Part shown: positions 36,908-46,189 of the stretch, one piece after another
How positions within the stretch are numbered: the first letter of the stretch is position 1
Layout of the letters: the number at the start of each line of letters is the position of its first letter
Assembly: GCF_000227465.1 (NCBI RefSeq)
Contig: NC_016047.1
Span: forward strand, 2,522,857 to 2,586,856
DNA length: 64,000 bases
Origin: Bacillus spizizenii TU-B-10
GTDB lineage: Bacteria > Bacillota > Bacilli > Bacillales > Bacillaceae
Reading direction: 5' to 3'
Made by a program: the position numbers and the translations under genes
The notes under the pieces: model-generated
What the model was told of the DNA's origin: nothing
The model's input: only the letters and a program-made list of their open reading frames with translations
Databases searched by the model: none

Positions 36908-37792
36908 CTAATTTGCCGTAAGCTTTTTGTAGATCATCGTGCCAAGCCATCTTGCTGCGAGATTAAACACAAGAACAGAAATCACCAGCACCGCAGAACC
37001 TCCGTTGGCAATCGCTTCAGCATCCGGAATGATTCCTTGCGTATTTACGTTCCAAATGTGAACCGCAAGTGTTTCAGCTGGCCTGAAAATATTAAGCGGC
37101 GATGTTTCAGAAAACGGGTTCCACTCCGTAAAATTAAGACGTGGCGTTGTCAGACCGGCTGTAAATAATAATGCCGCTGCTTCCCCGAACACCCTTCCTG
37201 ACGCTAAAATTGCTCCTGTGATGATAGAAGGAATCGCACTTGGAATTAAAACCGTTTTTACAGTATGCCAGCGTGATACACCTAAAGCGAGAGAGGCTTC
37301 CTTCAGATCTTTAGGGACCGAACGGATCGCATCTTCTGTCACACGCACCATGACAGGAAGGTTAAAAACAGTTAACGCAAGCGCCCCGCCTATGATCGTA
37401 TATCCCCAGCCTGTTAAGTTGACAAACATCAATAATCCAAACATTCCAATGACAATAGACGGAAGAGACGAAAGCACCTCTATACATGTTCTGATGAAAT
37501 CAGTCACTTTGTTATTAGGTGCGTACTCAGCCATGAACACTCCGCCGCCCACACCGAGCGGGATTGTAATCAGCATCGTAATAAACAAAATATAAAAGGA
37601 GTTAAACAGCTGGTCGCGTATTCCTCCTCCAGCTGCAATGGCGCTCGATTTTGTCGTAATAAAGTCGAAGCTTAGCTGAGAAACACCGTTTATAATAATA
37701 TAGGAAAACAAGCCTACTAGAATTGCAGCGATAATGGCTGCGCACAACCCAAACATTCCAGTCGCCAGTTTATCTGTTATTTTGCGGTTCAT
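36908..37792 (-). CDS. pstA: Phosphate ABC transporter permease PstA
   Basis: A 294-residue permease with six predicted membrane helices. The ABC-coupling EAA-like loop is in EASLALGVSRWHTVKTVLIP (about residues 184-203). It forms the membrane channel with PstC. Its start overlaps the pstC stop (TAATG), showing translational coupling. The length is normal. Confidence 0.96.
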   Translation of the reverse strand: MNRKITDKLATGMFGLCAAIIAAILVGLFSYIIINGVSQLSFDFITTKSSAIAAGGGIRDQLFNSFYILFITMLITIPLGVGGGVFMAEYAPNNKVTDFIRTCIEVLSSLPSIVIGMFGLLMFVNLTGWGYTIIGGALALTVFNLPVMVRVTEDAIRSVPKDLKEASLALGVSRWHTVKTVLIPSAIPSIITGAILASGRVFGEAAALLFTAGLTTPRLNFTEWNPFSETSPLNIFRPAETLAVHIWNVNTQGIIPDAEAIANGGSAVLVISVLVFNLAARWLGTMIYKKLTAN

Positions 37793-38721
37793 TACACTTT
37801 CCTCCTAGATGACAAGTAGCGAATCAGCAAGATGAACAAGAATGACATCACCAGAAGCACAAGCCCCATTGACCACAGCGTATTGTTTTCAACGCTGCCG
37901 TATGTGGTGTGGCCCATATTCAGCGTGATGATCGTTGTCAGTGTTCCAGCAGTGTCAAACAGGCTTTCTGGCAATACTCTTGTATTTCCAATGACCATCT
38001 GAACAGCCAAAGCTTCACCAAACGCCCGTGCCATACCAAGCACAACAGCCGTCATTAATGTTGGAAAGGCTGCAGGCACTAGTACTTTTCTGATCGTCTG
38101 CCATCTAGTCGCACCTAACGCGTAAGAACCTTCTCTTAAGCTCTTCGGAAGGGAAGCCATCGCATCAGCAGAGATCGATGTGATGGTCGGCAGAATCATG
38201 ATAGAAAGGACAATTGTTCCCGCCAATAAACTGTGCCCTGTCCCGCTCGATTTGAACTGGGCGATAAATGGCACCAATACTGTAAGACCTATGAATCCAT
38301 AAACAACAGATGGAATGCCGACTAAAAGCTCAATTACCGGCTGCAGCACTTTCTTTCCCCAATTCGGCGCAATTTCTGTCATGAAAATCGCACCTGCAAT
38401 GCCAAGCGGCGCAGCAATGAGAGCAGAAAGAATCGTTACTGCAAATGATCCAAAAATAAATGGCAGCACTCCATATTTCGGATCAGTATCTGTAGGGTTC
38501 CAATTTAGGCTCGTTAAGAATTCAATTGGGCTTACACCATTTACAAGAAAAGATTGCAGCCCCTTAACGCCGAGGAAAATAGTGATCGCAACAGATGCCG
38601 CTATCATAATAAGCGCACAAGCTGTCACAATCATTCTTCCCCGAACTTCATCCAATTGCCGATTTTGCCTTGAGCTGATCAAACGCTCGCTCACAGACAT
38701 ATTTTCTCTATTGTTTATCAT
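37792..38721 (-). CDS. pstC: Phosphate ABC transporter permease PstC
   Basis: A 309-residue permease, with a short cytosolic N-terminus and six predicted helices. The coupling loop is EGSYALGATRWQTIRKVLVP (about residues 195-214). It pairs with PstA. It follows pstS by 68 bases and overlaps pstA by one base. Confidence 0.96.
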   Translation of the reverse strand: MINNRENMSVSERLISSRQNRQLDEVRGRMIVTACALIMIAASVAITIFLGVKGLQSFLVNGVSPIEFLTSLNWNPTDTDPKYGVLPFIFGSFAVTILSALIAAPLGIAGAIFMTEIAPNWGKKVLQPVIELLVGIPSVVYGFIGLTVLVPFIAQFKSSGTGHSLLAGTIVLSIMILPTITSISADAMASLPKSLREGSYALGATRWQTIRKVLVPAAFPTLMTAVVLGMARAFGEALAVQMVIGNTRVLPESLFDTAGTLTTIITLNMGHTTYGSVENNTLWSMGLVLLVMSFLFILLIRYLSSRRKV

Positions 38722-38789
38722 TGTTTTACACTCCTATGAATGTGTTAAGAGGAGAAACGGTTGTCCCCGCACTCCTCTTTTTATTAAGA

Positions 38790-39692
38790 TCAGCTTTGCT
38801 TCCCGTTGGCATCGCGTGTCACTTTCATATCAGTAACCGGAATGTAGCCTTGGTCGGTAACAATGCTTTTTTGAATGTCTTCACTCTTTAGATAATCAAG
38901 AAATTCTTTAGCTAAATCTGTTGCTTCACCTTTTGTGTAAGAATGCTGATAAGCCCAGATCGGATACTCGCCAGTTGCAACATTTTTCGCTTCAGGTTTT
39001 ACGCCGTCAATTGATAGAGCCGTTACTTTGTCATCTGTTAAATATGAGAATGCAAGATATCCAATCGCTCCCGGTGTGTCAGCAATGATCTTTTTCACTG
39101 TGTTAGAAGAATCTTCAGTAATGCCTTCTGCAGGTTCTTCTCCGTCAAGCGCATATTTCACAAATGTAGCACGTGTGCCAGAAGAATCAGGACGGTTTAC
39201 AAGTGTAATCTTTTGGTCTTTGCCGCCAAGCTCTTTCCAGTTTTTGATTTTGCCAGTGAAGATTTTTTTCAATTCATCTTTTGAAATATCCTTCACTCCA
39301 GCATCAGGGTTTACAGCTGCTGCCATACCAACTACTGCGACTTGATGATCGACAAGCGCTTTTGCATCGATCCCTTCTTTTTCTTCAGCAAAAACGTCTG
39401 AATTCCCGATCTGAACAGCTCCTTCAGAGACTTGAGAAAGCCCTGTTCCAGAACCGCCGGCTTGTACCTGTATATCTGCATCAGGGTTTTCTTCCATAAA
39501 TTTTTCTGCTGCTGCAAGTACCAATGGCTGCATAGCCGATGAACCAGAAATGGTTAAAGAACCTGATGCCTTTCCTTCTCCTTTTGCAGAATCGCTATTC
39601 GTTTTTTCACTTTCTCCTGCATTTCCGCATGCAGCTGCAATCATCATAAAAGCAGCCATCAGAAGCATAAGCACCAATTTGTTTTTTTTCAT
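38790..39692 (-). CDS. pstS: Phosphate-binding lipoprotein PstS
   Basis: A 300-residue lipoprotein. The signal peptide MKKNKLVLMLLMAAFMMIAA ends at the lipobox AAAC. Phosphate-binding segments are visible: ISGSSAMQPL, GGSGTGLSQV and RPDSSGTRATF. It captures phosphate outside the membrane for PstCA. The start is set by the signal peptide and an AGGGGGAATTCAGGAA RBS; the reading frame extends further upstream through the promoter and is not coding there. PhoP boxes lie upstream. Confidence 0.97.
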   Translation of the reverse strand: MKKNKLVLMLLMAAFMMIAAACGNAGESEKTNSDSAKGEGKASGSLTISGSSAMQPLVLAAAEKFMEENPDADIQVQAGGSGTGLSQVSEGAVQIGNSDVFAEEKEGIDAKALVDHQVAVVGMAAAVNPDAGVKDISKDELKKIFTGKIKNWKELGGKDQKITLVNRPDSSGTRATFVKYALDGEEPAEGITEDSSNTVKKIIADTPGAIGYLAFSYLTDDKVTALSIDGVKPEAKNVATGEYPIWAYQHSYTKGEATDLAKEFLDYLKSEDIQKSIVTDQGYIPVTDMKVTRDANGKQS

Positions 39693-39741
39693 TTCCTGAA
39701 TTCCCCCTGCGTATAATGTGTAATTTGTCCTACACGTATAG

Positions 39742-39782
39742 AGTAAAGGTTCTGTGTAAAAAGGGTTTGAATCGAATGTTAA
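39742..39782 (-). promoter_or_regulatory. PhoP binding repeats of the pst operon
   Basis: On the minus strand TTAACA (39782-39777), TTCAAA (39771-39766) and TTTACA (39760-39755) occur at exact 11-base steps, and a fourth element TTTACT is at 39747-39742. This matches the PhoP consensus TT(A/C)A(C/A)A repeats. PhoP control of pst is established. Confidence 0.85.
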
Positions 39783-39811
39783 GCTTTTGTAAATCAGTGC
39801 GTTTTTTTGTA

Positions 39812-39843
39812 TAAAAAAAACGCCCACATCATGTGAGCGTTTC
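39812..39843 (-). terminator. Terminator of pbpA
   Basis: AAACGC plus CACAT pairs with ATGTG plus GCGTTT (39818-39842), and eight T follow on the minus strand. It lies just before the pst control region. Confidence 0.8.
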
Positions 39844-39846
39844 TTT

Positions 39847-41997
39847 TTAGTTATCAGAAGACGTTGTGTTTTCTGCATTCTCTTCAATTTTATCTTTATT
39901 CTTTTGCTGAGTATCTTCTTTGTCCTGTTTCGATTTCAGCTCAAAGTATTTATCCAATACCTCTCTGCCGATTTCGTTCGTAATGGTATATTTAGCGCTG
40001 TAATCAACATAAGCCCAAGGTACTACTACAGAGATCGCAATCTCAGGATTATCGGCAGGCGCATATGCAACAAGTGTCGTATTATAAGCCGCTGTTCCTG
40101 ATTTTGATTTATCTGGCCCATCATAGAACGACTGTGCTGTTCCTGTTTTAGCAGCTGGTTTATAAGATGCTGAGGCAAGTTGACTGGCAGCTGTCCCCTT
40201 CGTCGCCACTCGTCTAAATCCTGCTTGAACTTCTTTAATATAATCGCTTTTCATGTCGATTTTATTCAGCACTTCTGGCTGAACGGATTGCACGACAGCA
40301 CCGATTCCTTTATCAGGATTAGGTTCTCTGACTTCCTTCACAAGCTGGGGCTTTAAGCGGTAACCTCCGTTTGCAATCGTTGATACGTATTGCGCCAGTT
40401 CCAGCGGTGTATACGTATCGTACTGGCCGATCGCATAATCCAGCAAGAATCCTGTCAATCTGCTTGTTCCTTTATAGCCTGTCATTTCATTTGGAAGGTC
40501 AATCCCAGTTTTTACACCGAGTCCAAATTGACTGAAATAATTTCGGAATGTATCAAAAGCCGCAGTATCAATCGGTAAAGCTTGATGCGGTTTATATTCA
40601 CCTTTACCGATTGCGATTGCAGTTTTAAACATAAATACGTTGGAAGATTTCTGTAATGCAGTCTGAATATCAACTGGCCCCATGTTTTCCCAAGACTTTT
40701 TCCCTTTTTTATCTTGCCCGATATACAAAGGTTCATCCTTAAAAATCGTATTCAAATTAATAGCGCCAGTTTGCAGGCCGGTCAAAACAGTTGCACCTTT
40801 AACAGCTGATCCCATGGCATAGGATGAAGTCATATTTCCTAATGCATAATCATCAAACTTGTATGTTCCATTCTCTCGTTTAATCTGCTTACCCGCCATC
40901 GTTAGCACTTCACCGTTTCTTGGATCCATCATGACAACGAAAGCACGGTCTAACAATTGAGTGCTTGCTCGTGCTTTAGCAGATTTTAGATTCTTCTCAA
41001 TAATTTTTTCCACTTCTTTTTGTAAATCAATATCAATCGTAAGCACGAGATCTTTACCGGCTTTGCCTTCAGAAACCGTTTTTGTTCCTGTCACATTGCC
41101 GTTTGAATCGGTGATATTTTCAACTTTTGCTTTTTGGCCCTGCAGAAGGCTTTCGTATTGGTATTCCAGATAACTTTTTCCAACCCTGTCATTTCGGCTG
41201 TAGCCAAGCGACAGATAATGGTCGAGCAAGTTGGACGGCAATCCTTCATCAGAGCTGGAAACACTTCCGAGCACTGAGCGAAGAAGGTTTTTATACGGAT
41301 ATTCACGTTCCCAATCGGACGTAACATCAACACCCGGCAGTTCGTCTAAATGTTCACTCACTACTGCCATTTCTTTCGCTGATACATCTTCATTTTTGAT
41401 ATATTGAGGGGTCAATGCATATCCTGAATCCATCTGTCTTTTGATAGCAAGGATCTGCATGTCTTTATCCGTCAGTTCATTCAGCTGCTTATCAGTAATC
41501 CGTTTTAGCTGTAGCTGATATAAATCGTCATCGGATAATTTTTTGTCTTCAACCTGCTGTCTTTCTTTAGAGGTAATCAGCTTTTTCGCTTCTTTCGGTC
41601 TAGTCAAAATCCAATAATCTTTTTTATCCCGTTCTGTTACTTTTTTTGTGTCGACTTTAATCATTTCAGACAGCTTTTTTGCAATCTTTAAACGCTGCTC
41701 TTGCGTGGTCGATTTAGATCTGGTGTATGTGATTGCATTTAAAGCCTTATTTGTCACGATGGCATTGAAGTTTCGATCATAAATTTTCCCGCGCGGCACC
41801 GCCGAGCTGACTTCACTTTGTTCCTGCTTATTAGCTTGATTTTTGTAATCATCGCCTTGCACTATCTGCTTGATGCCCAGTTCCACAATGATCCAGGTAA
41901 ATATGACAAAGGCAGCCAAGAATAAAATATTCAGCCGGATCGGAAGCGACTTCTTTTTCTCTTTATGATTTTGCTTTTTTGGTTTATTTCTCCTCAT
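39847..41997 (-). CDS. pbpA: Penicillin-binding protein 2A, PbpA
   Basis: A 716-residue class B transpeptidase for rod-shape cell wall growth. It has one N-terminal membrane anchor (about residues 20-45), a dimerisation domain and a C-terminal transpeptidase domain. SxxK is in GSAVKG (about residue 396), SxN in KSSNVF, and KTG in AAKTGTAQ (about residue 610). The tail after residue 690 is charged and low complexity. It is redundant with PbpH in B. subtilis. It follows yqgE after a weak terminator. Confidence 0.96.
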   Translation of the reverse strand: MRRNKPKKQNHKEKKKSLPIRLNILFLAAFVIFTWIIVELGIKQIVQGDDYKNQANKQEQSEVSSAVPRGKIYDRNFNAIVTNKALNAITYTRSKSTTQEQRLKIAKKLSEMIKVDTKKVTERDKKDYWILTRPKEAKKLITSKERQQVEDKKLSDDDLYQLQLKRITDKQLNELTDKDMQILAIKRQMDSGYALTPQYIKNEDVSAKEMAVVSEHLDELPGVDVTSDWEREYPYKNLLRSVLGSVSSSDEGLPSNLLDHYLSLGYSRNDRVGKSYLEYQYESLLQGQKAKVENITDSNGNVTGTKTVSEGKAGKDLVLTIDIDLQKEVEKIIEKNLKSAKARASTQLLDRAFVVMMDPRNGEVLTMAGKQIKRENGTYKFDDYALGNMTSSYAMGSAVKGATVLTGLQTGAINLNTIFKDEPLYIGQDKKGKKSWENMGPVDIQTALQKSSNVFMFKTAIAIGKGEYKPHQALPIDTAAFDTFRNYFSQFGLGVKTGIDLPNEMTGYKGTSRLTGFLLDYAIGQYDTYTPLELAQYVSTIANGGYRLKPQLVKEVREPNPDKGIGAVVQSVQPEVLNKIDMKSDYIKEVQAGFRRVATKGTAASQLASASYKPAAKTGTAQSFYDGPDKSKSGTAAYNTTLVAYAPADNPEIAISVVVPWAYVDYSAKYTITNEIGREVLDKYFELKSKQDKEDTQQKNKDKIEENAENTTSSDN

Positions 41998-42020
41998 AAC
42001 ATCACCTTTTTCTATTTACA

Positions 42021-42049
42021 GAAAGAAAAGACACTCAAGTAAGAGTGCC
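42021..42049 (-). terminator. Weak terminator between yqgE and pbpA
   Basis: GACACTC (42030-42036) and GAGTGCC (42043-42049) form a 7-bp stem (one G-U); TTTTCTTTCT follows on the minus strand. Confidence 0.5.
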
Positions 42050-42110
42050 AGTTTTCATTTTAAAGGTTTTTTCGACTTTTTTCTACAGATAACCCCTTTT
42101 TGACAAAAAA

Positions 42111-43403
42111 TTATCTTTCACCTTTTAAAAGATTCGGTTCAGTTACCCGTTTTTGGCCGTCTTCTTCCATGGTTTCATTTCCCTCTTCTTTCTCCTTAAA
42201 ACGGATATCCTTGACAAAGTAATAAATCAGCGGATGTCCTACGCCCAATATAGCAAGTGCCAAAGGAATTCCCACATCCTCTTTCAAAAGGGCCACAATC
42301 AGAAGAAAACATAAAATGGAGACAATCCTGCCGGCGTTTAAAAACAATTCCCTCAGCACGATATATTCAATTCTTGCTTTTCTGGCATGCCTCGCCCGTC
42401 CTATCACATCATATGTAAGTGATACATATGGAACGAGCAAAAGTGGATAGCCGATGGCAATAAAAACGCCGTATGTCAATAATGTCGTAAAGCTCATATG
42501 AAACAGAATCAAAAACAGCGCTCCATACAGAATAAGTCCGCCCAGCAAAATCGATTTTTTTCTGTTCTTTTTCTTAATCAGCCTGGATGCAAAGTAGTAG
42601 GCAAAGAAGGAAACAGCTGAGTTGACGAGGCCAAATGTGCCGAGGGCCAGTTCGCTGTTTGTCTCAATAAATACAAATACACTGATTAAAAAGACAAAAA
42701 TCCCTTCTCTCAAACCCTGAAAAAAATGCGCATTCGTAATTCTCCGCCAGTTCATATTGCTATGACGCTCTCCAAATACTTTGCTCAGCATAAAACGGCC
42801 CTTTGATTCTCTCCGCTTTAAAAAAAAGCTCATCACGACAGCCAAGGCAAATAAACTGAGGGAGAGACTGAAAATCACTGTATAACCCGTATTATTTTCA
42901 AGCCTCGAGATAACGAATCCCGCTACAATCGGGCCGATCATTCCTGCAGAGGAAGAGAGAATACCCATAAATCCGTTGAAAAAGTCCCGCGTATCCGGCT
43001 CTGTTATTTCAAAGGTCAGCACGTTAAACGCAAGCCAATAAAAGCCATAGCCCACTCCGAGCACCGCGCCGATCAGTACAAGCCCGCTGGCCGCCGTTTC
43101 TCCGGCTAAAAGAACACTTAAATAAAAGGCAGCTAAAAAAATCACACCGAACCTTAAAATGAACACCCTGTCTATTTTTTTGGCTAACCGTCCAGCCAAA
43201 TAAAAGGTTATCGGCTGCATTATCACAATGGATAAATTATATATCGCTAAATCAATAAATTTACCTGACTGTTTCCAAAGATACACATTAACAAATGTAT
43301 TGGACAGTGCAATTCCTAGCGAATAAAGCCCGCCAATGGTCAGCAGAAAGAGTAATCCTTTGTTTACGTCTACATCGCCAATCACTTTTTTTAGTTTGCT
43401 CAT
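42111..43403 (-). CDS. yqgE: Major facilitator superfamily transporter YqgE
   Basis: A 430-residue protein with about 12 predicted membrane helices in two six-helix halves. MFS-type loops are visible, such as GRLAKKIDRVFILRFG between helices 2 and 3. The substrate is not predictable. The ends are cytosolic and charged. It lies between sodA and pbpA on the same strand, separated by terminators on both sides. Confidence 0.88.
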   Translation of the reverse strand: MSKLKKVIGDVDVNKGLLFLLTIGGLYSLGIALSNTFVNVYLWKQSGKFIDLAIYNLSIVIMQPITFYLAGRLAKKIDRVFILRFGVIFLAAFYLSVLLAGETAASGLVLIGAVLGVGYGFYWLAFNVLTFEITEPDTRDFFNGFMGILSSSAGMIGPIVAGFVISRLENNTGYTVIFSLSLSLFALAVVMSFFLKRRESKGRFMLSKVFGERHSNMNWRRITNAHFFQGLREGIFVFLISVFVFIETNSELALGTFGLVNSAVSFFAYYFASRLIKKKNRKKSILLGGLILYGALFLILFHMSFTTLLTYGVFIAIGYPLLLVPYVSLTYDVIGRARHARKARIEYIVLRELFLNAGRIVSILCFLLIVALLKEDVGIPLALAILGVGHPLIYYFVKDIRFKEKEEGNETMEEDGQKRVTEPNLLKGER

Positions 43404-43469
43404 TACTGACTCCCCTTTACTATCCCTTAGTCTGTCTCACTCAAACCGAGATATGTAAAAAGAAGACAT

Positions 43470-43500
43470 AAAAAAACAAGGCCCTATATTGAGGACCTTG
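43470..43500 (-). terminator. Terminator of sodA
   Basis: CAAGGCCCT (43477-43485) and AGGACCTTG (43492-43500) pair over 9 bp; seven T follow on the minus strand. Confidence 0.85.
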
Positions 43501-43509
43501 CTTGTGTCA

Positions 43510-44118
43510 TTATTTTGCTTCGCTGTATAGACGAGCCACTTCGTCCCAGTTCACAACATTCCAGAACGCTGAAATGTAATCAGGACGGCGGTTTTGATAG
43601 TTAAGGTAGTATGCATGCTCCCAAACGTCAAGACCTAAGATAGGCGTTTTGCCTTCAGAAAGCGGAGAATCTTGGTTTGGCGTGCTTGTGATCTCAAGTT
43701 TGCCGTTGTTCACAACAAGCCATGCCCAGCCAGAACCGAAGCGTCCAGCTGCTGCAGCTGCGAATTGCTCTTTGAATTTGTCAAAGCTTCCAAATACACT
43801 GTTGATCTCATCAGCAAGCGCGCCAGTCGGCTCGCCTCCGCCGTTTGGAGATAAAAGCGTCCAGAATAATTTGTGGTTCGCGTGTCCGCCGCCGTTGTTG
43901 CGGACTGCAGTGCGGATGTTTTCAGGAACAGAATTAAGATCTGCAACAAGCTCTTCAACTGATTTGTTTGCAAGAGCAGTGTTTCCTTCAACCGCTTTGT
44001 TTAAATTTGTAACGTATGTGTTGTGGTGTTTCGTATGGTGAATAGTCATAGTTTCCTTGTCGATATGCGGTTCTAAAGCATCATACGCATAGGGTAATTC
44101 TGGAAGTTCGTAAGCCAT
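43510..44118 (-). CDS. sodA: Manganese superoxide dismutase SodA
   Basis: A 202-residue Fe/Mn-type superoxide dismutase. Metal ligands are His27 ([11 protein letters not shown]), a His in [10 protein letters not shown] (about residue 82), and Asp and His in [10 protein letters not shown] (about residues 164-168). The residues GG and Q in the active-site area favour Mn. It removes superoxide in the cytosol. Its own promoter candidate lies upstream, and a strong AAGGAGG RBS precedes the ATG. Confidence 0.98.
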   Translation of the reverse strand: MAYELPELPYAYDALEPHIDKETMTIHHTKHHNTYVTNLNKAVEGNTALANKSVEELVADLNSVPENIRTAVRNNGGGHANHKLFWTLLSPNGGGEPTGALADEINSVFGSFDKFKEQFAAAAAGRFGSGWAWLVVNNGKLEITSTPNQDSPLSEGKTPILGLDVWEHAYYLNYQNRRPDYISAFWNVVNWDEVARLYSEAK

Positions 44119-44183
44119 GATAATTCCTCCTTAATATATATATGTACTGAAATGCCGCTTCACAGCGAGCCTTTCTTCATTCA

Positions 44184-44211
44184 ATGTAACAAAAGAATGC
44201 TTGGTAATCAA
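44184..44211 (-). promoter_or_regulatory. Candidate sodA promoter
   Basis: On the minus strand TTGATT (44211-44206) and TTACAT (44189-44184) are 16 bases apart, about 65 bases before the sodA start. The -10 is weak. Confidence 0.4.
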
Positions 44212-44298
44212 TGAAAATGCTCACATTTTGGCTCATTTCAGCGGACATATTTCACTTTAACCGATAATCCGCCCTATTAAACCTGCCGCCCACAATTC

Positions 44299-44781
44299 TT
44301 ATAGGACCGTCCATAAAAAATATCCGATCATCAAAAGCTGTATGATGCCCTTTGCAATAACCCCTGTTAAAAAGCCAATGAGTGAGCCGAGACCGATTTT
44401 AAACGCTGACTTTAAGTCCTTTTGATGGACGATAAGTTCTGCACAAACCGCCCCGATAAACGGCCCTAATATGATCCCCGCAACTGGAATGACGAAAGGC
44501 CCGATTAATAAACCGATCGTGCTTCCCCATATGGCGGCTTTGCTTCCGCCGAATCTTTTTACTCCAAGCAGATTAGACACGTAATCTGCGGCGAATAATA
44601 CTGCGGCAAAAACAGCTTCAATGAGCCAGAACATATAAGAATACGGACCGAACGAAAACAAAAATCCATACAATACAAAGCCAGCAACGATAAATACTAC
44701 ACTTGGAATAACGGGATACACCAGCCCAATAAAGGCGATGATAAATACCGCCGCAATCACCAGCCAATACAACAAATCCAT
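44299..44781 (-). CDS. yqgC: Membrane protein YqgC
   Basis: A 160-residue DUF456-type membrane protein with four or five hydrophobic segments rich in Gly and Ile. [21 protein letters not shown] segment contains the repeated glycine pattern of the family. Function is unknown. The ATG at 44781 is nine bases after GGGAGG; the ATG three codons earlier abuts that RBS and is less likely. It is divergent from yqgB. Confidence 0.87.
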   Translation of the reverse strand: MDLLYWLVIAAVFIIAFIGLVYPVIPSVVFIVAGFVLYGFLFSFGPYSYMFWLIEAVFAAVLFAADYVSNLLGVKRFGGSKAAIWGSTIGLLIGPFVIPVAGIILGPFIGAVCAELIVHQKDLKSAFKIGLGSLIGFLTGVIAKGIIQLLMIGYFLWTVL

Positions 44782-44891
44782 GACATCCATCCTCCCTTTT
44801 TACATCCATCTTCTTCATGTCTTCCTTGTATTCACACGCAGGCAACGATACAATAAGCAACATATATTAGTATAGCTAGGAAGTGAAGATA

Positions 44892-45659
44892 GTGAATGTA
44901 TTTCAGCTTTTCATCAAAAGTACATACTCTCCCCGTGATATTGCAAAAACAAGATTTCAAGGAATCGGAAAAGCGATTCTTTATGTATTTTTGCTCTCTG
45001 TCCTTTTTGCAATTCCAACCGCTTATTATGTAAGCTCAGGGACCGTAAAATCAATGAACGGCTTTAAAACCGTTTTAAACAAAGATTTCCCTGATTTCAC
45101 AATTTCAAACGGCAAACTTCAAACGGATGAGAAAAAAGCCACGGAATCACAGGCAAATGGTTTCGTTATCGTGTTTGATCCGACAGACGCCTACGGCACC
45201 GAACAAATTGAAGCAAAGCAAAACGCGATCGGTATCCTTCAGAACAAATTTGTTTTGGCCTTTGACGGACAAGCCCAAGAAATGCCTTACTCAATGATGC
45301 CGTCAGAGTTAAAGAAAAAAGATGTCATTGCAGGTTTAAATCAAAATAAAACGATGATCGTAACTGTTCTTTCGGCTCTCATTTTTCTCGTAACAGCCGC
45401 AGGAAAATTTATTGAAGTATCATTTTTAGCGCTAATCGGGGTAATCATTAAGAATTCACAGAAAAAACATCTGTCCTACCATCAGCTCTGGAAGCTTTCA
45501 GCTTATTCCATCACCCTTTCGACTGTATTCTTTACGATTATGCGAGCGTTAGAAGTGACAGTTCCAAGTGAATTTTTGCTGAACTGGTTTGTCAACTTTG
45601 TCATCCTGTTTCTTGTTTTAAAAGAGATTCCTTCCAAAAAAGTAATTAATAAAAATTAG
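44892..45659 (+). CDS. yqgB: Membrane protein YqgB
   Basis: A 255-residue DUF1189-type membrane protein. A helix near residues 25-45, a soluble extracellular part (about residues 50-150) and three C-terminal helices (about residues 155-250) are visible. It is similar in layout to maltodextrin-linked DUF1189 proteins, but no function can be given. The start is a GTG with AGGAAGTGA upstream; a GTG three codons earlier lies within that RBS. The AT-rich gap follows. Confidence 0.85.
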   Translation: MNVFQLFIKSTYSPRDIAKTRFQGIGKAILYVFLLSVLFAIPTAYYVSSGTVKSMNGFKTVLNKDFPDFTISNGKLQTDEKKATESQANGFVIVFDPTDAYGTEQIEAKQNAIGILQNKFVLAFDGQAQEMPYSMMPSELKKKDVIAGLNQNKTMIVTVLSALIFLVTAAGKFIEVSFLALIGVIIKNSQKKHLSYHQLWKLSAYSITLSTVFFTIMRALEVTVPSEFLLNWFVNFVILFLVLKEIPSKKVINKN

Positions 45660-45859
45660 AAAAATTATATTTATTTTAACCCTTTAAGTAGAGAGTGTAA
45701 AAGACCATTCCCATTACACTTTCTTACTTGAAGGGGGATTTAATAAAAAGTATAGAATTTTTAAACGGATACATTTATACAAATAGTTGTTCAATCGCTC
45801 AAGAATAAGAACTAGTTTCAATCAATGAGCGATAAAAGCAGAGGTAGTGAAGGTGTAAT

Positions 45860-45910
45860 ATGAAAGAATCTGCCCTTCTGAATAGCATTTTGATATATGT
45901 TTTTGAATAA
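45860..45910 (+). CDS. Possible 16-residue peptide in the yqgB-yqgA gap
   Basis: An ATG at 45860 follows GAAGGTG at about 5 bases and opens a 16-codon frame encoding MKESALLNSILIYVFE, ending in TAA. The peptide is amphipathic to hydrophobic. Such a short frame can arise by chance, and there is no other support. Confidence 0.2.
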   Translation: MKESALLNSILIYVFE

Positions 45911-46079
45911 AATAAGAGTAACGTTTTATTTATAGTAACGAATAGATTAGTTAAATAGCACAATCGCTTCGGACAAATATTTTACAATTAAATATGTAAT
46001 AGTAAAGTTAAATTAAACACAATAACGAAAAACTAAAGATTCTTGTTTATTATTCATTCACTAAATAGAAGGATAAGAT

Positions 46080-46134
46080 AATTTAAATTTAAAAAGCTAG
46101 ATGCCACAGGCACCTAGCTTTTTAAATTTAAATT
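46080..46134. terminator. Long symmetrical hairpin downstream of yqgA
   Basis: Arms of 21 bases (46080-46100 and 46114-46134) are perfectly complementary, and TGCC/GGCA extends the pairing inward. The stem contains AAAAAGCTAG / CTAGCTTTTT followed by AT-only sequence. It probably terminates yqgA transcription and could act in both directions. Confidence 0.75.
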
Positions 46135-46189
46135 ACCAACAAGTTAGAACCAGCTTCCATTCTTCTTGATAATCATCAGTGTTATACTA

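Larger units (their letters stand above)
45660..46189. other. AT-rich gap between yqgB and yqgA with inverted repeats
   Basis: This 530-base stretch has no long reading frame. I see three inverted repeats: an 11-base pair at 45690-45700 / 45714-45724, an 8-base pair at 45794-45801 / 45826-45833, and the large hairpin at 46080-46134. A 16-codon reading frame with a GAAGGTG RBS lies at 45860-45910. The base composition is clearly more AT-rich than the flanking genes. It may hold a small RNA or gene remnants. Confidence 0.6.

Noticed and set aside
39693..39887. N-terminal extension of PstS by 65 codons
   Set aside because: It would cover the PhoP boxes and promoter; the signal peptide and RBS place the start at 39692.
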